DNA of 64,000 nt from Nocardia sp. CY41 (lineage in GTDB: Bacteria > Actinomycetota > Actinomycetes > Mycobacteriales > Mycobacteriaceae), in assembly GCF_009829325.1 (NCBI RefSeq), contig NZ_VUOS01000023.1, forward strand, positions 1 to 64,000, written 5' to 3'. Under the pieces are notes generated by a model, which made no database searches, was not told the origin of the DNA, and saw only the letters and a program-made list of their open reading frames with translations. Shown here one piece after another: positions 53,309-62,034 of this stretch. The position numbers were made by a program, and so were the translations under genes. Positions within the stretch are counted from its first letter, which is position 1, and the number at the start of each line of letters is the position of its first letter.

Positions 53309-53503
53309 GTGCCGAACTTCGACGTGAGCAAGTCCCGGGAATTGCGGGACAAGGTCCAACCGATCTACGAGGAAGTAGCGGCCCTGCTCGGTGCCGAACA
53401 TCCAGCGGCGGTGTCGCTGCAACAGGCGGCAGCCGAACTCGCCGCCGCAGCGCCCGGCCCCCGAGACTATGGCGACCACGATCCGAATCACCCGATTACG
53501 TAA
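53309..53503 (+). CDS. Small hypothetical protein, end of small-gene run
   Basis: A 64-residue helical protein (SRELRDKVQPIYEEVAALLGAEHPAAVSLQQAAAELAAAAPG). GTG 53309 has AGAGGAA six bases upstream and follows the secreted-protein stop by 12 bases. The short polar C-terminus ends in DHDPNHPIT. No function can be given. Confidence 0.5.
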   Translation: MPNFDVSKSRELRDKVQPIYEEVAALLGAEHPAAVSLQQAAAELAAAAPGPRDYGDHDPNHPIT

Positions 53504-53596
53504 AACCCGAGGCGGCTGACGTCGATTGGCGCATAGCTGAGACGGCGTCGGCGCGGCGATAGGCGAATCGCGAGTAGACCCTCCGTCATGTGCCAC

Positions 53597-54709
53597 TCAA
53601 CGAGGTGCCAGGCGGTAGAGGGAGGTGGTTTCGCGGGTGCGGGCGTGGTGGAGGGGGGAGGTGGAGTCGTGGGCTCGGCGGTGGGTGGGGCGGGTGGTCA
53701 GTTGGGCGGTGATGTGGAGGCCTGCGGTTGTGATGCGGTGGAGGAGTTCACCGTGTGTGCGCAGACCGAGGCGTTCGGGCAGGTCGGAGAGGATCAGCCA
53801 GCCTTCGCCGCCTGGGTTCAGGTGGGCTGGGAGGCCGGACAGGAAGGCATGCAGCATGGACGAGTTCTCGTCGTAGACGCCGCTTTCCAGTACCGAGGTG
53901 GGCGTGCCGGGGAGCCAGGGCGGATTGCATACCACGAGGTCGGCCTTGCCGTCCGGGAAGAGAGCCGGGCCGCGCACGTCGACCGATGACATGCCCAGCC
54001 GGTCGAGGTTGGCGCGGGCGCAGGTCAGCGCACGAAGACTGTTGTCAGTGGCGATGATTCGCCGGATTCCACGACGGTCCAGGATCGCGGCGAGCACGCC
54101 GGTGCCCGTGCCGAGATCGAAGGCCGTCTCGGCCCGCGCGGGTAGCGGCGCGGACGCGACGAGATCGACGTACTCGCCGCGGACGGGGGAGAACACGCCG
54201 TAGTGCGGATGGATGCGATCATCGAGCGCGGGCACGTAAACGCCCTTCTCCCGCCACTGCGCCGCACCGAGCACGCCGAGCAATTCGGTGAGCGCAACCA
54301 CCATGCGCCCGTGCGGCGCCCCGTACGCCTCGGTGCACGCGCCTCGCACATCGGGGGCGCGACGCAACGCCAGCGAATAGTCGTCTTCGAGGAGCACGAG
54401 CAACTTGCCGAGCACCTGCGCGCGCCGACGACGCGACGCGCGGTACCGCTGGAACGCTTCGGCCGGACCGTCGCCGAGGGAAATCCTCCGATCTATGCGA
54501 CGCCCCATCGCACGCAGCAGTTGCCGAGCATTGTGGAAATCACCGCGCCACAGCAGACCGGTCCCGGCTCGCGCCGTTCGGCAAGCCGCGTCGGCGGTGA
54601 TCCAGTCGTCCACCACCACAAGGGATTCGGGCGGCGGCGCGCCGTTCTCGGAATGCCAGCGGGCGGTCGGGCAGGTGTTGTGGTCTTCGGTCCAGCAAAC
54701 GGTGGACAC
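53597..54709 (-). CDS. SAM-dependent methyltransferase (NPPW/PrmC-RsmC-like)
   Basis: A 370-residue protein with a class I methyltransferase domain in the C-terminal half: FDLGTGTGVLAAILDRRG (SAM motif I, about 195-212), IATDNSLRALTCARANLDRLG and the catalytic VVCNPPWLPG (about 248-257). The NPP(W/Y) motif acts on planar amide or base nitrogen atoms, as in PrmC or RsmC. The N-terminal half (about 1-150) is unassigned and may recognise the substrate. The stop is near the convergent small-gene run. Confidence 0.8.
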   Translation of the reverse strand: MSTVCWTEDHNTCPTARWHSENGAPPPESLVVVDDWITADAACRTARAGTGLLWRGDFHNARQLLRAMGRRIDRRISLGDGPAEAFQRYRASRRRRAQVLGKLLVLLEDDYSLALRRAPDVRGACTEAYGAPHGRMVVALTELLGVLGAAQWREKGVYVPALDDRIHPHYGVFSPVRGEYVDLVASAPLPARAETAFDLGTGTGVLAAILDRRGIRRIIATDNSLRALTCARANLDRLGMSSVDVRGPALFPDGKADLVVCNPPWLPGTPTSVLESGVYDENSSMLHAFLSGLPAHLNPGGEGWLILSDLPERLGLRTHGELLHRITTAGLHITAQLTTRPTHRRAHDSTSPLHHARTRETTSLYRLAPR

Positions 54710-55055
54710 CGCGTACTCCTCATGATCGAACGTGCATGGGCACGACGAGCACTTCGCCGCGGAGTCGCGAAAAGACTGTGCGGCTATCGCACAGGGATCA
54801 CCCGAGGTTCGTCTAGACCCGCGCCGAAGTGCGCGGGAAGTCGCCGAGAACCATGCCGAGCGTCATGACCGGACCTTTCCGTAAAGAGACACCAGAGTCT
54901 CCCACAGTCCTGATCGAGTGCGAAGTCCGGACCCTGAGACGACCGGCACCGGATGTCCGTCGCGGCGTCCCGAACGCCGCTCGAGTCGGCGATACGCGCA
55001 CCCCGAGGGGCCGAGGAGGCACGTCCGTCAGTTACGGAGGAACGCGACGGCTACC
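54710..55055. other. 346-base region without a supported gene
   Basis: It lies between the start of the methyltransferase and the end of the flavin reductase gene, both leftward, so it should hold the methyltransferase promoter. I see no clear hairpin, repeat or conserved site. Plus-strand open frames here lack ribosome-binding sites and family similarity. Confidence 0.5.
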
Positions 55056-55571
55056 TCAGGCCGCCCCGTTCGCCGGTTCGGCGTGCAACCGGCGGAACCT
55101 GCTGCCCTGGAAGACCAGCGGGTCGACGTCGGTGCGGGTGGCGATGCGGTGGATGCGGAGGATGACAACGGCGTGGTCGCCCGCGGGGACATGCGCTTCC
55201 TGGACGCCCTCGATCCAGGCGGAGGCGCCGTCGATGAACACGGCGTCGCCCGAGCCGCGGTGCAGCTGGATGTCGCGGAAGCGGTCGCCGTCACGGGTGC
55301 CGAGGGAGCGGGCGGCGGCCTGCTGATCGGTACCGAGCAGGCTGAGGCCGAGGTGGCTCGCGGCGGCGAGCTTGGGCCAGGTGGCCGAGGAGTTCTGCAC
55401 GCAGAATGAAACCAGCGGCGGATCCAGCGAGACGGGAACGAACGTGCTCACCGCGAGACCGTGCGGCACGCCGTCGATCTCGGCGCACACCGCGACGACA
55501 CCGCTGGGGAAATTGGCGAACGCGCGACGCAGACCGGCTCCGTCGGCGGGGAATTCGAACAGGTCATGCAT
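55056..55571 (-). CDS. Flavin reductase family protein (split-barrel FMN reductase)
   Basis: A 171-residue protein of the HpaC/DszD-like flavin reductase family: FANFPSGVVAVCAEIDGVPHGLAVSTFVPVSLDPPLVSFCVQNSSATWPKL and the GDHAVVILRIHRI region are characteristic. It would provide reduced FMN or FAD to two-component monooxygenases such as those encoded next to it. ATG 55571 overlaps the end of the upstream FMN reductase gene by eight bases. It is the last gene of the leftward cluster. Confidence 0.88.
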   Translation of the reverse strand: MHDLFEFPADGAGLRRAFANFPSGVVAVCAEIDGVPHGLAVSTFVPVSLDPPLVSFCVQNSSATWPKLAAASHLGLSLLGTDQQAAARSLGTRDGDRFRDIQLHRGSGDAVFIDGASAWIEGVQEAHVPAGDHAVVILRIHRIATRTDVDPLVFQGSRFRRLHAEPANGAA

Positions 55572-56079
55572 GATTCGCAGCCTTCGAGCTGTGGGCCAGT
55601 GCCTGGGCGACCGAACGCCACCGACCACTGTACCGGTCGATGACGCCGTCTTCGGCGAATGTGCGATCGGACAGGTAGAGCCCGGGCAACGCGGCGGTGG
55701 CCCCGATTTCGACGAGCACGGGCTTGAGCAACAGGTCGGGCGCGAGGGCGTGGGCCGGTCCCGCCCCGAGCATCACCGGGACCGCGAGCACGCCTGCCAA
55801 CCCGGTTCCGCCTTCGAACTGTTCGAGGAACAGTTTCAGCAACCCCGTATAGGTGGCCTTGAAGGTCGGGCTGGCGAAGACCACGAGTTCCGCGCCCGCC
55901 ACGGTGCGCACCGCCTCGGCCACGGCCGGATCACCCCAGCTGAGCAGACCGGGACCGAACTCGACCAAGTCGATCACGGTGGGTTCCACTTCCGGCCGCA
56001 GTCCCTCGGCGACCAAGGTGGCGGCGGTCAGGGTGCGGGAGGCGGGTTTCGGATTGCCGACGACGACAGCAACTGTCAT
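55564..56079 (-). CDS. NADPH-dependent FMN reductase (SsuE/MsuE-like)
   Basis: A 171-residue flavodoxin-fold reductase: VVVGNPKPASRTLTAA (phosphate loop), VVFASPTFKATYTGLLKLFLEQF and LGAGPAHAL. SsuE and MsuE supply FMNH2 to alkanesulfonate monooxygenases, which fits the sulfur-linked neighbours. ATG 56079 is preceded by AAAGGAG. It follows the SfnB-like gene by 11 bases and overlaps the next flavin reductase gene. Confidence 0.86.
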   Translation of the reverse strand: MTVAVVVGNPKPASRTLTAATLVAEGLRPEVEPTVIDLVEFGPGLLSWGDPAVAEAVRTVAGAELVVFASPTFKATYTGLLKLFLEQFEGGTGLAGVLAVPVMLGAGPAHALAPDLLLKPVLVEIGATAALPGLYLSDRTFAEDGVIDRYSGRWRSVAQALAHSSKAANHA

Positions 56080-56090
56080 TTCGTCTCCTT

Positions 56091-57308
56091 TCAGATCACA
56101 CCGTGCAGCGGCGGCGCGGCGTCGTGCAGCAGGGCCCTGCCGATGTGCTGGTATTTCCAGCGCACGGGATCGTGCAGGGTGTGCGTGCGCGCGTTGCGCC
56201 AGAAGTGGTGCAAGTTGAGATCCGCTGCGGCACTGCGCGTTCCGCTGACCTCGAACAGCGCGGCGGACACGTCGTTGGCGGCGCGATCGGCGAGGACCTT
56301 GGCGGTCGCGACGGCCAGCGACGCCTGGGCGATGTTCGCGGCGCTCGGATCGGTCCTGGTGGCCGCGTCCACCGCCCATCCGGCGGACGAGAGCGTCGCC
56401 TCCGCGGCGGTCACCGCGACGGACAGCTCGCCGAAGCGCTGGATCAGCAGCGGATCGTCCACCGCGTTCGCCACCCCCGCCTCGAACCACGGACGGCTTT
56501 GCGTGCGCACGAAATTCGTGGCCGCGCTCAGCGCACCCCGGGCGATGCCGGTGTCGATGGCGGCGTGCAGCAGCTGTGCGAACGCGCCGTAGCCGGTGGG
56601 CGCGCGCACCGCGCCCGAGCGGGGAATCACCTGGTCACGGTCGACCAGCACCTCGTCGAAGGAAACCGTTCCGCTGCCGGTGGTGCGCTGTCCGAGGCCG
56701 TTCCAGTCGTCCACGACCTGCACGCCCGGCGTGTTCGCGGGCAGGTAGGCGATGTACTCCCCGGGCTCGAGACCGCTGCGTTCCTCGGGATCGTCCAGCC
56801 GGGCAAGCACCGCGAACAGGTCGGCGAACAGCGATCCGGTGCAGTAGTACTTCACGCCGTCCACCCGGAACCGGTCGCCGACCGGCCGCAACGTGGTCGC
56901 GATCTCGGCGACGGTCGCGCCGCCTCGCTCCGACTGCGCGTTGGCGATGCGCCCACCGTCGAGCACCCGTCCGAAGTACCGCTCCTGCTGCTGCGGCGTA
57001 CCCGCGAGCCGCAGCAGGTTCACGTAGACGAAATGGCTGTGCGGGATCTGCGCGATATTGGGATCGGCCGTGGCGAGAATCCGGGTCACTTCCGTGACCA
57101 CGCTCGGCGGCAGGTCCGCGCCGCCGTAGGCCGCGGGGACGGTGACCGCGAGCAAACCGCTGGCCGCCAGCCGATCGACCTCCGGGTACGGCAGCACACG
57201 ATCCCGGTCGCGCTCCGCGGCGCCCGACGCGAAGTCGGCCGCGAGCCGCTGCGCGACCGCGAACGCCTGTGCCGCCGACAGAATGCGATCGGCGGCGACC
57301 GCGGTCAT
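56091..57308 (-). CDS. SfnB-family acyl-CoA dehydrogenase-like flavoprotein
   Basis: A 405-residue member of the SfnB/DszC-like branch of the acyl-CoA dehydrogenase fold: VPAAYGGADLPPSVVTEVTRILATADPNIAQIPHSHFVY, FRVDGVKYYCTGSLFADLFAV, DDWNGLGQRTTGSGTVSFD and LNLHHFWRNARTHTLHDPVRWKYQHIG. DszC-type relatives use reduced FMN and oxygen to oxygenate sulfur. ATG 57308 shares one base with the SfnG stop. The named SfnB group is linked to sulfone use; its own reaction is not settled. Confidence 0.83.
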   Translation of the reverse strand: MTAVAADRILSAAQAFAVAQRLAADFASGAAERDRDRVLPYPEVDRLAASGLLAVTVPAAYGGADLPPSVVTEVTRILATADPNIAQIPHSHFVYVNLLRLAGTPQQQERYFGRVLDGGRIANAQSERGGATVAEIATTLRPVGDRFRVDGVKYYCTGSLFADLFAVLARLDDPEERSGLEPGEYIAYLPANTPGVQVVDDWNGLGQRTTGSGTVSFDEVLVDRDQVIPRSGAVRAPTGYGAFAQLLHAAIDTGIARGALSAATNFVRTQSRPWFEAGVANAVDDPLLIQRFGELSVAVTAAEATLSSAGWAVDAATRTDPSAANIAQASLAVATAKVLADRAANDVSAALFEVSGTRSAAADLNLHHFWRNARTHTLHDPVRWKYQHIGRALLHDAAPPLHGVI

Positions 57309-58423
57309 CAGTTCACCGCCGCGACAGGCCGCTGCGCGGCTTCCAGCTCGCGCACCAGCGGGAGCACCTTCGCGCCGAAGTACTCGATCTCCTCCTGGAA
57401 GTGCAGGAAACCGCCGAGGATCAGATCGACGCCGAGCTGCTTGTAGGCGACGATCCGCTCGGCCACCTGCTCCGGCGTGCCGATCAGCTGGGTGCGGAAA
57501 CCGTCGTTGTACTGCACCAGGTCCTCGAACGTGGAGTCGGCCCACATGCCCTTGCGGTCCTGGGTGGACGCGCCCGCCTGCTGCACCGCGTCGCGGAAGC
57601 CCTCCACTGCTGGCTTGTTCGCCTTCGCGATGATCTCGCGCAGGGTGTCGCGGGCTTCCTTCTCGGTGTCGCGGGCGATGATGAAGCCGTTGAGCCCGAA
57701 CTTGACCTCGCGGTCGTTGGCGCGGGCGACAGCGCGCAGGTCGTCGAGCTGTTCGGTGACGCCGTCGAAGTCCTTGCCGTTGGAGAAGTACCAGTCGGCG
57801 TAGCGGCCGCCGTTGCGCCGGGCGGCGGTGGAGTTGCCGCCTTGGAAGAGTTCGGGATTCGGCCGCTCGGGGGTGTTCAGCGGTTTCGGCTTCAAGGTGA
57901 AATCCCGGATGCGATAGAAATCGCCGCCGTAGTTCACGTTGTCCTCGGTCCAGATCTTGCGGATCACCTCGAGGAATTCCGCGCTGCGGCGGTAGCGTTC
58001 GTCGTGCTCGAGCCACGGCTCGCCGAGCGCGGTGAACTCGCCGGCGAACCAGCCGGAGACGACGTTGATGGCGAACCGGCCATTGGACAGGTGGTCGGCG
58101 GTGGCGCCGAACTTCGCCAGCACCGCGGGGTGCCACAGCCCGGGATGCACCGCCGCGATGACCTTCAGCCGTTCGGTCGCACCGAGCAGCGCGAGACTGA
58201 ACGAGGTGGATTCGTGCTGGTACTCCGCGCCGTAGGAGGCGGTGTAGCGCACCTGGGACAGCGCGTAGTCGAAGCCGTTGTTCTCCGCGGTCTGCGCGAG
58301 CTTCTTGTTGTATTCGAAATCCCAGCCGGTGCGCTGTTCGATGTCGCTGGTGACCAGTCCCCCGCTGACGTTGGGCACCCAGTAGGCGAATCGGATCTGC
58401 TCGGCGATCTGCTCCGTGGTCAT
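57308..58423 (-). CDS. sfnG: SfnG-type FMNH2-dependent dimethylsulfone monooxygenase
   Basis: A 371-residue LLM-class monooxygenase. It begins IRFAYWVPNVSGGLVTSDIEQRT and has TERLKVIAAVHPGLWHPAVLAKF, DHLSNGRFAINVVSGWF and GRYADWYFSNGKDF, matching SfnG, which converts dimethylsulfone to methanesulfinate with FMNH2 and oxygen. ATG 58423 follows GGAGCAGCT. It heads a leftward operon of four genes (SfnG, SfnB-like, two reductases), with overlaps throughout. Confidence 0.87.
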   Translation of the reverse strand: MTTEQIAEQIRFAYWVPNVSGGLVTSDIEQRTGWDFEYNKKLAQTAENNGFDYALSQVRYTASYGAEYQHESTSFSLALLGATERLKVIAAVHPGLWHPAVLAKFGATADHLSNGRFAINVVSGWFAGEFTALGEPWLEHDERYRRSAEFLEVIRKIWTEDNVNYGGDFYRIRDFTLKPKPLNTPERPNPELFQGGNSTAARRNGGRYADWYFSNGKDFDGVTEQLDDLRAVARANDREVKFGLNGFIIARDTEKEARDTLREIIAKANKPAVEGFRDAVQQAGASTQDRKGMWADSTFEDLVQYNDGFRTQLIGTPEQVAERIVAYKQLGVDLILGGFLHFQEEIEYFGAKVLPLVRELEAAQRPVAAVN

Positions 58424-58459
58424 AGCTGCTCCATGGTTATCGGGGGTAGCCGTCGGATC

Positions 58460-58493
58460 GGAGGCCGGACGCCACGCGTGCGTCCGGCGCTCC
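58460..58493 (-). terminator. Hairpin between StyA-like gene and sfnG
   Basis: GCCGGACGC (58464-58472) pairs with GCGTCCGGC (58480-58488), extended by GGAG/CTCC with one bulged base. It lies about 60 bases after the StyA-like stop at 58551, upstream of sfnG, and may separate the two transcription units. Confidence 0.6.
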
Positions 58494-58550
58494 TTCCACT
58501 CCAGCACCGGCCCCCGGACGGGACGAGGTTTTGAATCTGTGCGATTCGGA

Positions 58551-59957
58551 TCAGGCGTCGGCGAGGGCCGGCGAGTAGGTCGACCTGGCGAACTCGCCCG
58601 CCGGGGCGAAACGGCCCAACAACGCGGCGGCGTCCTCGCCGGTGACCCGCGTAATGAACTCGCCGACCGCTTCCGGCGAGTCCACCGCGAGGAAGGGCTG
58701 CGGGCGGTGCAGCAGCCCGACCAGCGCCGAGGCGAACGCCGGATCCACGGCCGCCGCGGCGAAGAACGCGTTGCCGACCTCGGCCAGCTCGGGATCGCTG
58801 AGGAACAGCCTGGTCACCTTGTTGGCGGCGTCGGCGCGGGCGGCCAGGAAGGCGGCGTACTGCCGCGCGATCCACGCCTCGTCGAACGGCCCTTCGTGCA
58901 CGGCGGCCGCCGCGACCAACCGCTGCGCCTGGATGAGGCCGCTCTGCGCGCCCTGCCCGGCGATCGGGTCGTAGGCGATGGCGGTGTCACCCAGTGCGGC
59001 GACCACGTGCCCGCCCGCGGTGCGCCCGAACCCCGACCGCACGACCGGGCGCACCGCGCCCTTCAGCCACGAGTGCGGGTCCTCGGGGATGGTCTTGGTG
59101 GCCAGTACCTCCGGCAGGTCCCAGTCGATGTAGTCGCGGTAGAGGTCCTGGACGATCCGGTGCGCCGACTCCGCGGAGTCCGCCGCGGCGAAACGCTTCT
59201 CCCAATCGCTGCCGGGACGCGCCCAGCCGAGGAACGCCCAGCCGAGGAACGCCCAGCTCGGCCCCGCATCCTTGTGCAGGTACGGGCCCCACCACCCTTC
59301 ACCCTGGTCGGCGAGGATGGAGAAACCGCTGTGCGCGCCGCCCGCCACGCTGCGATGGGCGAAGACGTTCTCGTCGTGGCCGAGTCCGGTCACGACGACG
59401 GTGAGCAGCGAGCGCTGCGGCGCGTCGTAGGGGGTGCGCTGCGGGTCGACGGGGAACAGGTCCGAAAGCCCGCCACGTCCGGTCGCGACCAACGTGAGGT
59501 CGTTGGCGGCGGCGATGCCGTCGAGTGTCTCCGGCGTCACCGGTTCGACCAGGAACCGGCCGCCGCGCTCGCGGAACGCGGTGAGCCGCTCGTCGGCCTT
59601 GAGCCGGGTGTCCACCGCGACGCCGACGTATCCGTCGAAATGACCGTCGAATTGGATCAACTCGGGACGGTCGGGGCCGGGTCCGGCGATGCGCACGCTC
59701 AAGCCGGTGTGCCGGGGCGCTCGCGCGGTGTAACTGTCCAATCCGAGCGCGGCCTCGGCCTGCTGGGTCTCACCGAATTCGAGGGCGGTACCGGTGGCGG
59801 GCACGTCGTCGCGCAGAGCGCGCTGATCGCGCTCGCTGTAGAGCGTGACGTCGAAACCGGCGTCGAGAAGTCCTAGCGCCGCAGTGACGCCGGTCTGTCC
59901 GGCACCGATAACCGCGGCCGAACGAGTGGAACGGGAAACGGATTGCTGCGAAGTCAT
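58551..59957 (-). CDS. Styrene/indole monooxygenase-like FAD protein
   Basis: A 468-residue group E flavoprotein monooxygenase-like protein. The N-terminal FAD motif is SAAVIGAGQTGVTAALGLLDAGFDVTLYSERD; GRGGLSDLFPVDP and ALGDTAIAYDPIAGQGAQSG match the StyA family. StyA enzymes take FADH2 from a separate reductase to epoxidise styrene or oxidise sulfides. A WAFLGWAFLG duplication sits mid-protein. ATG 59957 (MTSQQSV) is chosen over 59981, since neither has a strong ribosome-binding site. Its partner reductase could be one of those at 55056-56079. Confidence 0.82.
   Translation of the reverse strand: MTSQQSVSRSTRSAAVIGAGQTGVTAALGLLDAGFDVTLYSERDQRALRDDVPATGTALEFGETQQAEAALGLDSYTARAPRHTGLSVRIAGPGPDRPELIQFDGHFDGYVGVAVDTRLKADERLTAFRERGGRFLVEPVTPETLDGIAAANDLTLVATGRGGLSDLFPVDPQRTPYDAPQRSLLTVVVTGLGHDENVFAHRSVAGGAHSGFSILADQGEGWWGPYLHKDAGPSWAFLGWAFLGWARPGSDWEKRFAAADSAESAHRIVQDLYRDYIDWDLPEVLATKTIPEDPHSWLKGAVRPVVRSGFGRTAGGHVVAALGDTAIAYDPIAGQGAQSGLIQAQRLVAAAAVHEGPFDEAWIARQYAAFLAARADAANKVTRLFLSDPELAEVGNAFFAAAAVDPAFASALVGLLHRPQPFLAVDSPEAVGEFITRVTGEDAAALLGRFAPAGEFARSTYSPALADA
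59221..59257 (-). repeat. 15-bp in-frame tandem duplication in the StyA-like gene
   Basis: The 15-base unit at 59221-59235 is repeated exactly at 59236-59250 and a partial third copy follows, encoding WAFLG-WAFLG-WA. It keeps the frame and looks recent. Confidence 0.85.
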
Positions 59958-60042
59958 GCAGGGATGATGCGATGGCCGCACGGTGCTCGCGGAGTGTTGC
60001 GATCATCGAGAATCAATGGGCAGACAGCGAATTCCCAGCGCG

Positions 60043-60048
60043 TACCAT
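60043..60048 (+). promoter_or_regulatory. Possible -10 element for the fRMsr gene
   Basis: TACCAT ends seven bases before ATG 60056, and no ribosome-binding site is present. This resembles the other leaderless starts in the window but the box is weaker. Confidence 0.3.
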
Positions 60049-60055
60049 TCGGGCC

Positions 60056-60538
60056 ATGTCGTTCGTCGTCGCCGAACTCACCGGAGACCGTACCGAGCAG
60101 TATCGCCAGCTGGCCGCCCAGGCCGAAGCGCTGGTCGCGGGCGAGACCGACCGCATCGCCAACGCCGCCAATCTCGCCGCGCTGGTATTCCACGCGCTAC
60201 CGAATGTGAATTGGGTGGGTTTCTATTTCTACGACGGCCGCGAACTGGTCGTCGGCCCGTTCCAAGGTCGACCCGCGTGCGTGCGCATCGCCTTGGGGAA
60301 AGGCGTGTGCGGCACCGCGGCGCGGACCAGGGCAACCCAACTCGTGCCCGACGTACACGCATTCGACGGGCACATCGCGTGCGACGCCGACACACGTTCG
60401 GAAATAGTCGTTCCGCTGGTCCGGGATGATGTGCTGATCGGAGTATTCGATCTCGATAGTCCGCTGCCCGAGCGCTTCGACGAAATCGATCGGGCGGGGC
60501 TGGAGGCGATAGCCGAGATATTCCTCGCCGCGATCTGA
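60056..60538 (+). CDS. msrC: Free methionine-R-sulfoxide reductase (GAF domain)
   Basis: A 160-residue GAF-fold enzyme that reduces free L-methionine-R-sulfoxide. The three conserved cysteines are present: Cys75 (GRPACVRIALGKGVCGTAA), Cys85 in the same segment and Cys109 (HIACDADTRSEIVVPL). WVGFYFYD and VFDLDSPLPERFDEID are further family signatures. ATG 60056 gives the standard length; upstream frame from 59972 is not needed. It is the only rightward gene in an otherwise leftward sulfur cluster. Confidence 0.9.
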   Translation: MSFVVAELTGDRTEQYRQLAAQAEALVAGETDRIANAANLAALVFHALPNVNWVGFYFYDGRELVVGPFQGRPACVRIALGKGVCGTAARTRATQLVPDVHAFDGHIACDADTRSEIVVPLVRDDVLIGVFDLDSPLPERFDEIDRAGLEAIAEIFLAAI

Positions 60539-60600
60539 TTCGCGGACCCGAAATACCGGACGGCGCCGGACCACGAAGGCTCCGGCGCCATCCGAGCACG

Positions 60601-62034
60601 TTACGAGTTCGCCTCGACCGTCGCTCCCGGCCGCGAGACGGTGTCCGGCAGAGCCGTCGATCCCGCACCGCCCAGCCGGTAGCTCGCGCCCCGGTGGTCG
60701 GCGGGCAACCGGTCACCCGCACCGAACAGCGCGTTGCGCAGTGTGCCGGGCGCGTACTCCTCGGCATACGCGCCTCGGGCGGTCAGCACCGGAACCACGT
60801 GCCGGACAATGTCTTCGAACGTTCCCGGCGTGATCGCGTAGGCCAGGTTGAAGCCGTCGAGATCAGTTTCGGCGGCCCACTCCTGGAGCAGATCGGCGAC
60901 CGTCTCCCCCGATCCGACGAACACCGGCCCCATACCCCCGATGCCTGCCCACCTGCCGATGTCGCGGACGGTCCATTCCCGCCCGTCGTCGTCGAACTCC
61001 TGGAACGCCGCTACCGCCGACTGGATGGCGTTGCTCTGCACCTGACCGATCGGGTCATCGAGGTCGTAGCGGGACAGATCGATGCCCATCCAGCCGGACA
61101 TGAACACCAGCCCGCCCTCGACGCTGGCATAGGACAGGTACTCCTCGTGCTTGCGTCGCGCCGCCTCGTCGGTCGCGTCGGTGACGATCGTCGCGAGCGC
61201 GTAGATGCGCGCCGCGTCACGAGCGCGGCCCGCCGCCTCCAGCGCGTCCCTGATCCGGGACACAGTCTGCGCCAGAACGCGTTTCGACGGACCGGCGATG
61301 AAGATGGCCTCGGCGTTCTCGGCCGCGAACCGCACGCCGCGCGGCGACGCGCCCGCCTGGTAGATCACCGGCGTCCGTTGCGGCGACGGCTCCGACAGGT
61401 GGATGCCGGGCACGGTGTAGTGCGTGCCGCGATGACCGATGTGGTGCACCTTGGCCGGGTCCACGTAGACGCCCGCGGCCGCGTCGCGGACCACCGCGTC
61501 GTCTTCCCACGAGCCTTCCCACAGCTTGTAGAGCACTTCTAGGTACTCGTCGGCCTGGTTGTAGCGCTCGTCGTGGTCGAGCTGGTCGGCCGCACCGAAA
61601 TTGCGCGCAGCCGAGGGCAGGTAGCCGGTCACCACATTCCAGCCGAGCCTGCCGCTGGTGAGATGGTCGAGCGTGGACAGCCGCCGGGCGAACGGGTACG
61701 GATGCTCGAATCCGGTGCCGGTGGTGATGCCGAACCCGAGATGCTCGGTCACCGCGGCCATGGCGGAGACCAGCAGCAGCGGGTCGGCCACCGGGATCTG
61801 CGCGCCTTGCCGCAGCGCGGCGATGTCGTTGCCGCCGTAGACGTCGTAGGTGCCGAGGACGTCGGCGATGAAAATGCCGTCGAAGCGGCCGCGTTCCAGC
61901 AGTTTCGCCAGCTCGGTCCAGTAGCCGAGTTCCTTGTAGCGATGCGACCGGTCGTCCGGATGCCGCCACAGCCCGGGTGACTGATGGGCGACGCAGTTCA
62001 TGTCGAAGGCGTTGAACCGGATCCGGCGGGTCAC
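60601..62034 (-). CDS. NtaA/SnaA/DszA-family FMNH2-dependent monooxygenase
   Basis: A 477-residue LLM monooxygenase with family signatures RIRFNAFDMNCVAHQSPGLW, FDGIFIADVLGTYDVYGG, TGTGFEHPYPFARRLSTLDHLTSGRLGWNVVTG and TPVIYQAGASPRGVRFAAENAEAIF. Relatives act on dibenzothiophene sulfone (DszA), dimethylsulfide (DmoA) or aminocarboxylates (NtaA). GTG 62034 overlaps the stop of the upstream DszC-like gene by four bases (GTGA). That pairing and the sulfur-linked neighbours favour an organosulfur substrate (inference). Confidence 0.86.
   Translation of the reverse strand: MTRRIRFNAFDMNCVAHQSPGLWRHPDDRSHRYKELGYWTELAKLLERGRFDGIFIADVLGTYDVYGGNDIAALRQGAQIPVADPLLLVSAMAAVTEHLGFGITTGTGFEHPYPFARRLSTLDHLTSGRLGWNVVTGYLPSAARNFGAADQLDHDERYNQADEYLEVLYKLWEGSWEDDAVVRDAAAGVYVDPAKVHHIGHRGTHYTVPGIHLSEPSPQRTPVIYQAGASPRGVRFAAENAEAIFIAGPSKRVLAQTVSRIRDALEAAGRARDAARIYALATIVTDATDEAARRKHEEYLSYASVEGGLVFMSGWMGIDLSRYDLDDPIGQVQSNAIQSAVAAFQEFDDDGREWTVRDIGRWAGIGGMGPVFVGSGETVADLLQEWAAETDLDGFNLAYAITPGTFEDIVRHVVPVLTARGAYAEEYAPGTLRNALFGAGDRLPADHRGASYRLGGAGSTALPDTVSRPGATVEANS

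Noticed and set aside
49517..55055. Prophage or integrative element at tRNA-Gly
   Set aside because: No integrase, recombinase, replication, transfer or capsid gene and no repeat of the tRNA end was found; kept only as a low-level hypothesis.
54829..55409. Plus-strand open frames opposite and upstream of the flavin reductase gene
   Set aside because: They lack ribosome-binding sites and family signatures and are antisense to a clear flavin reductase gene.
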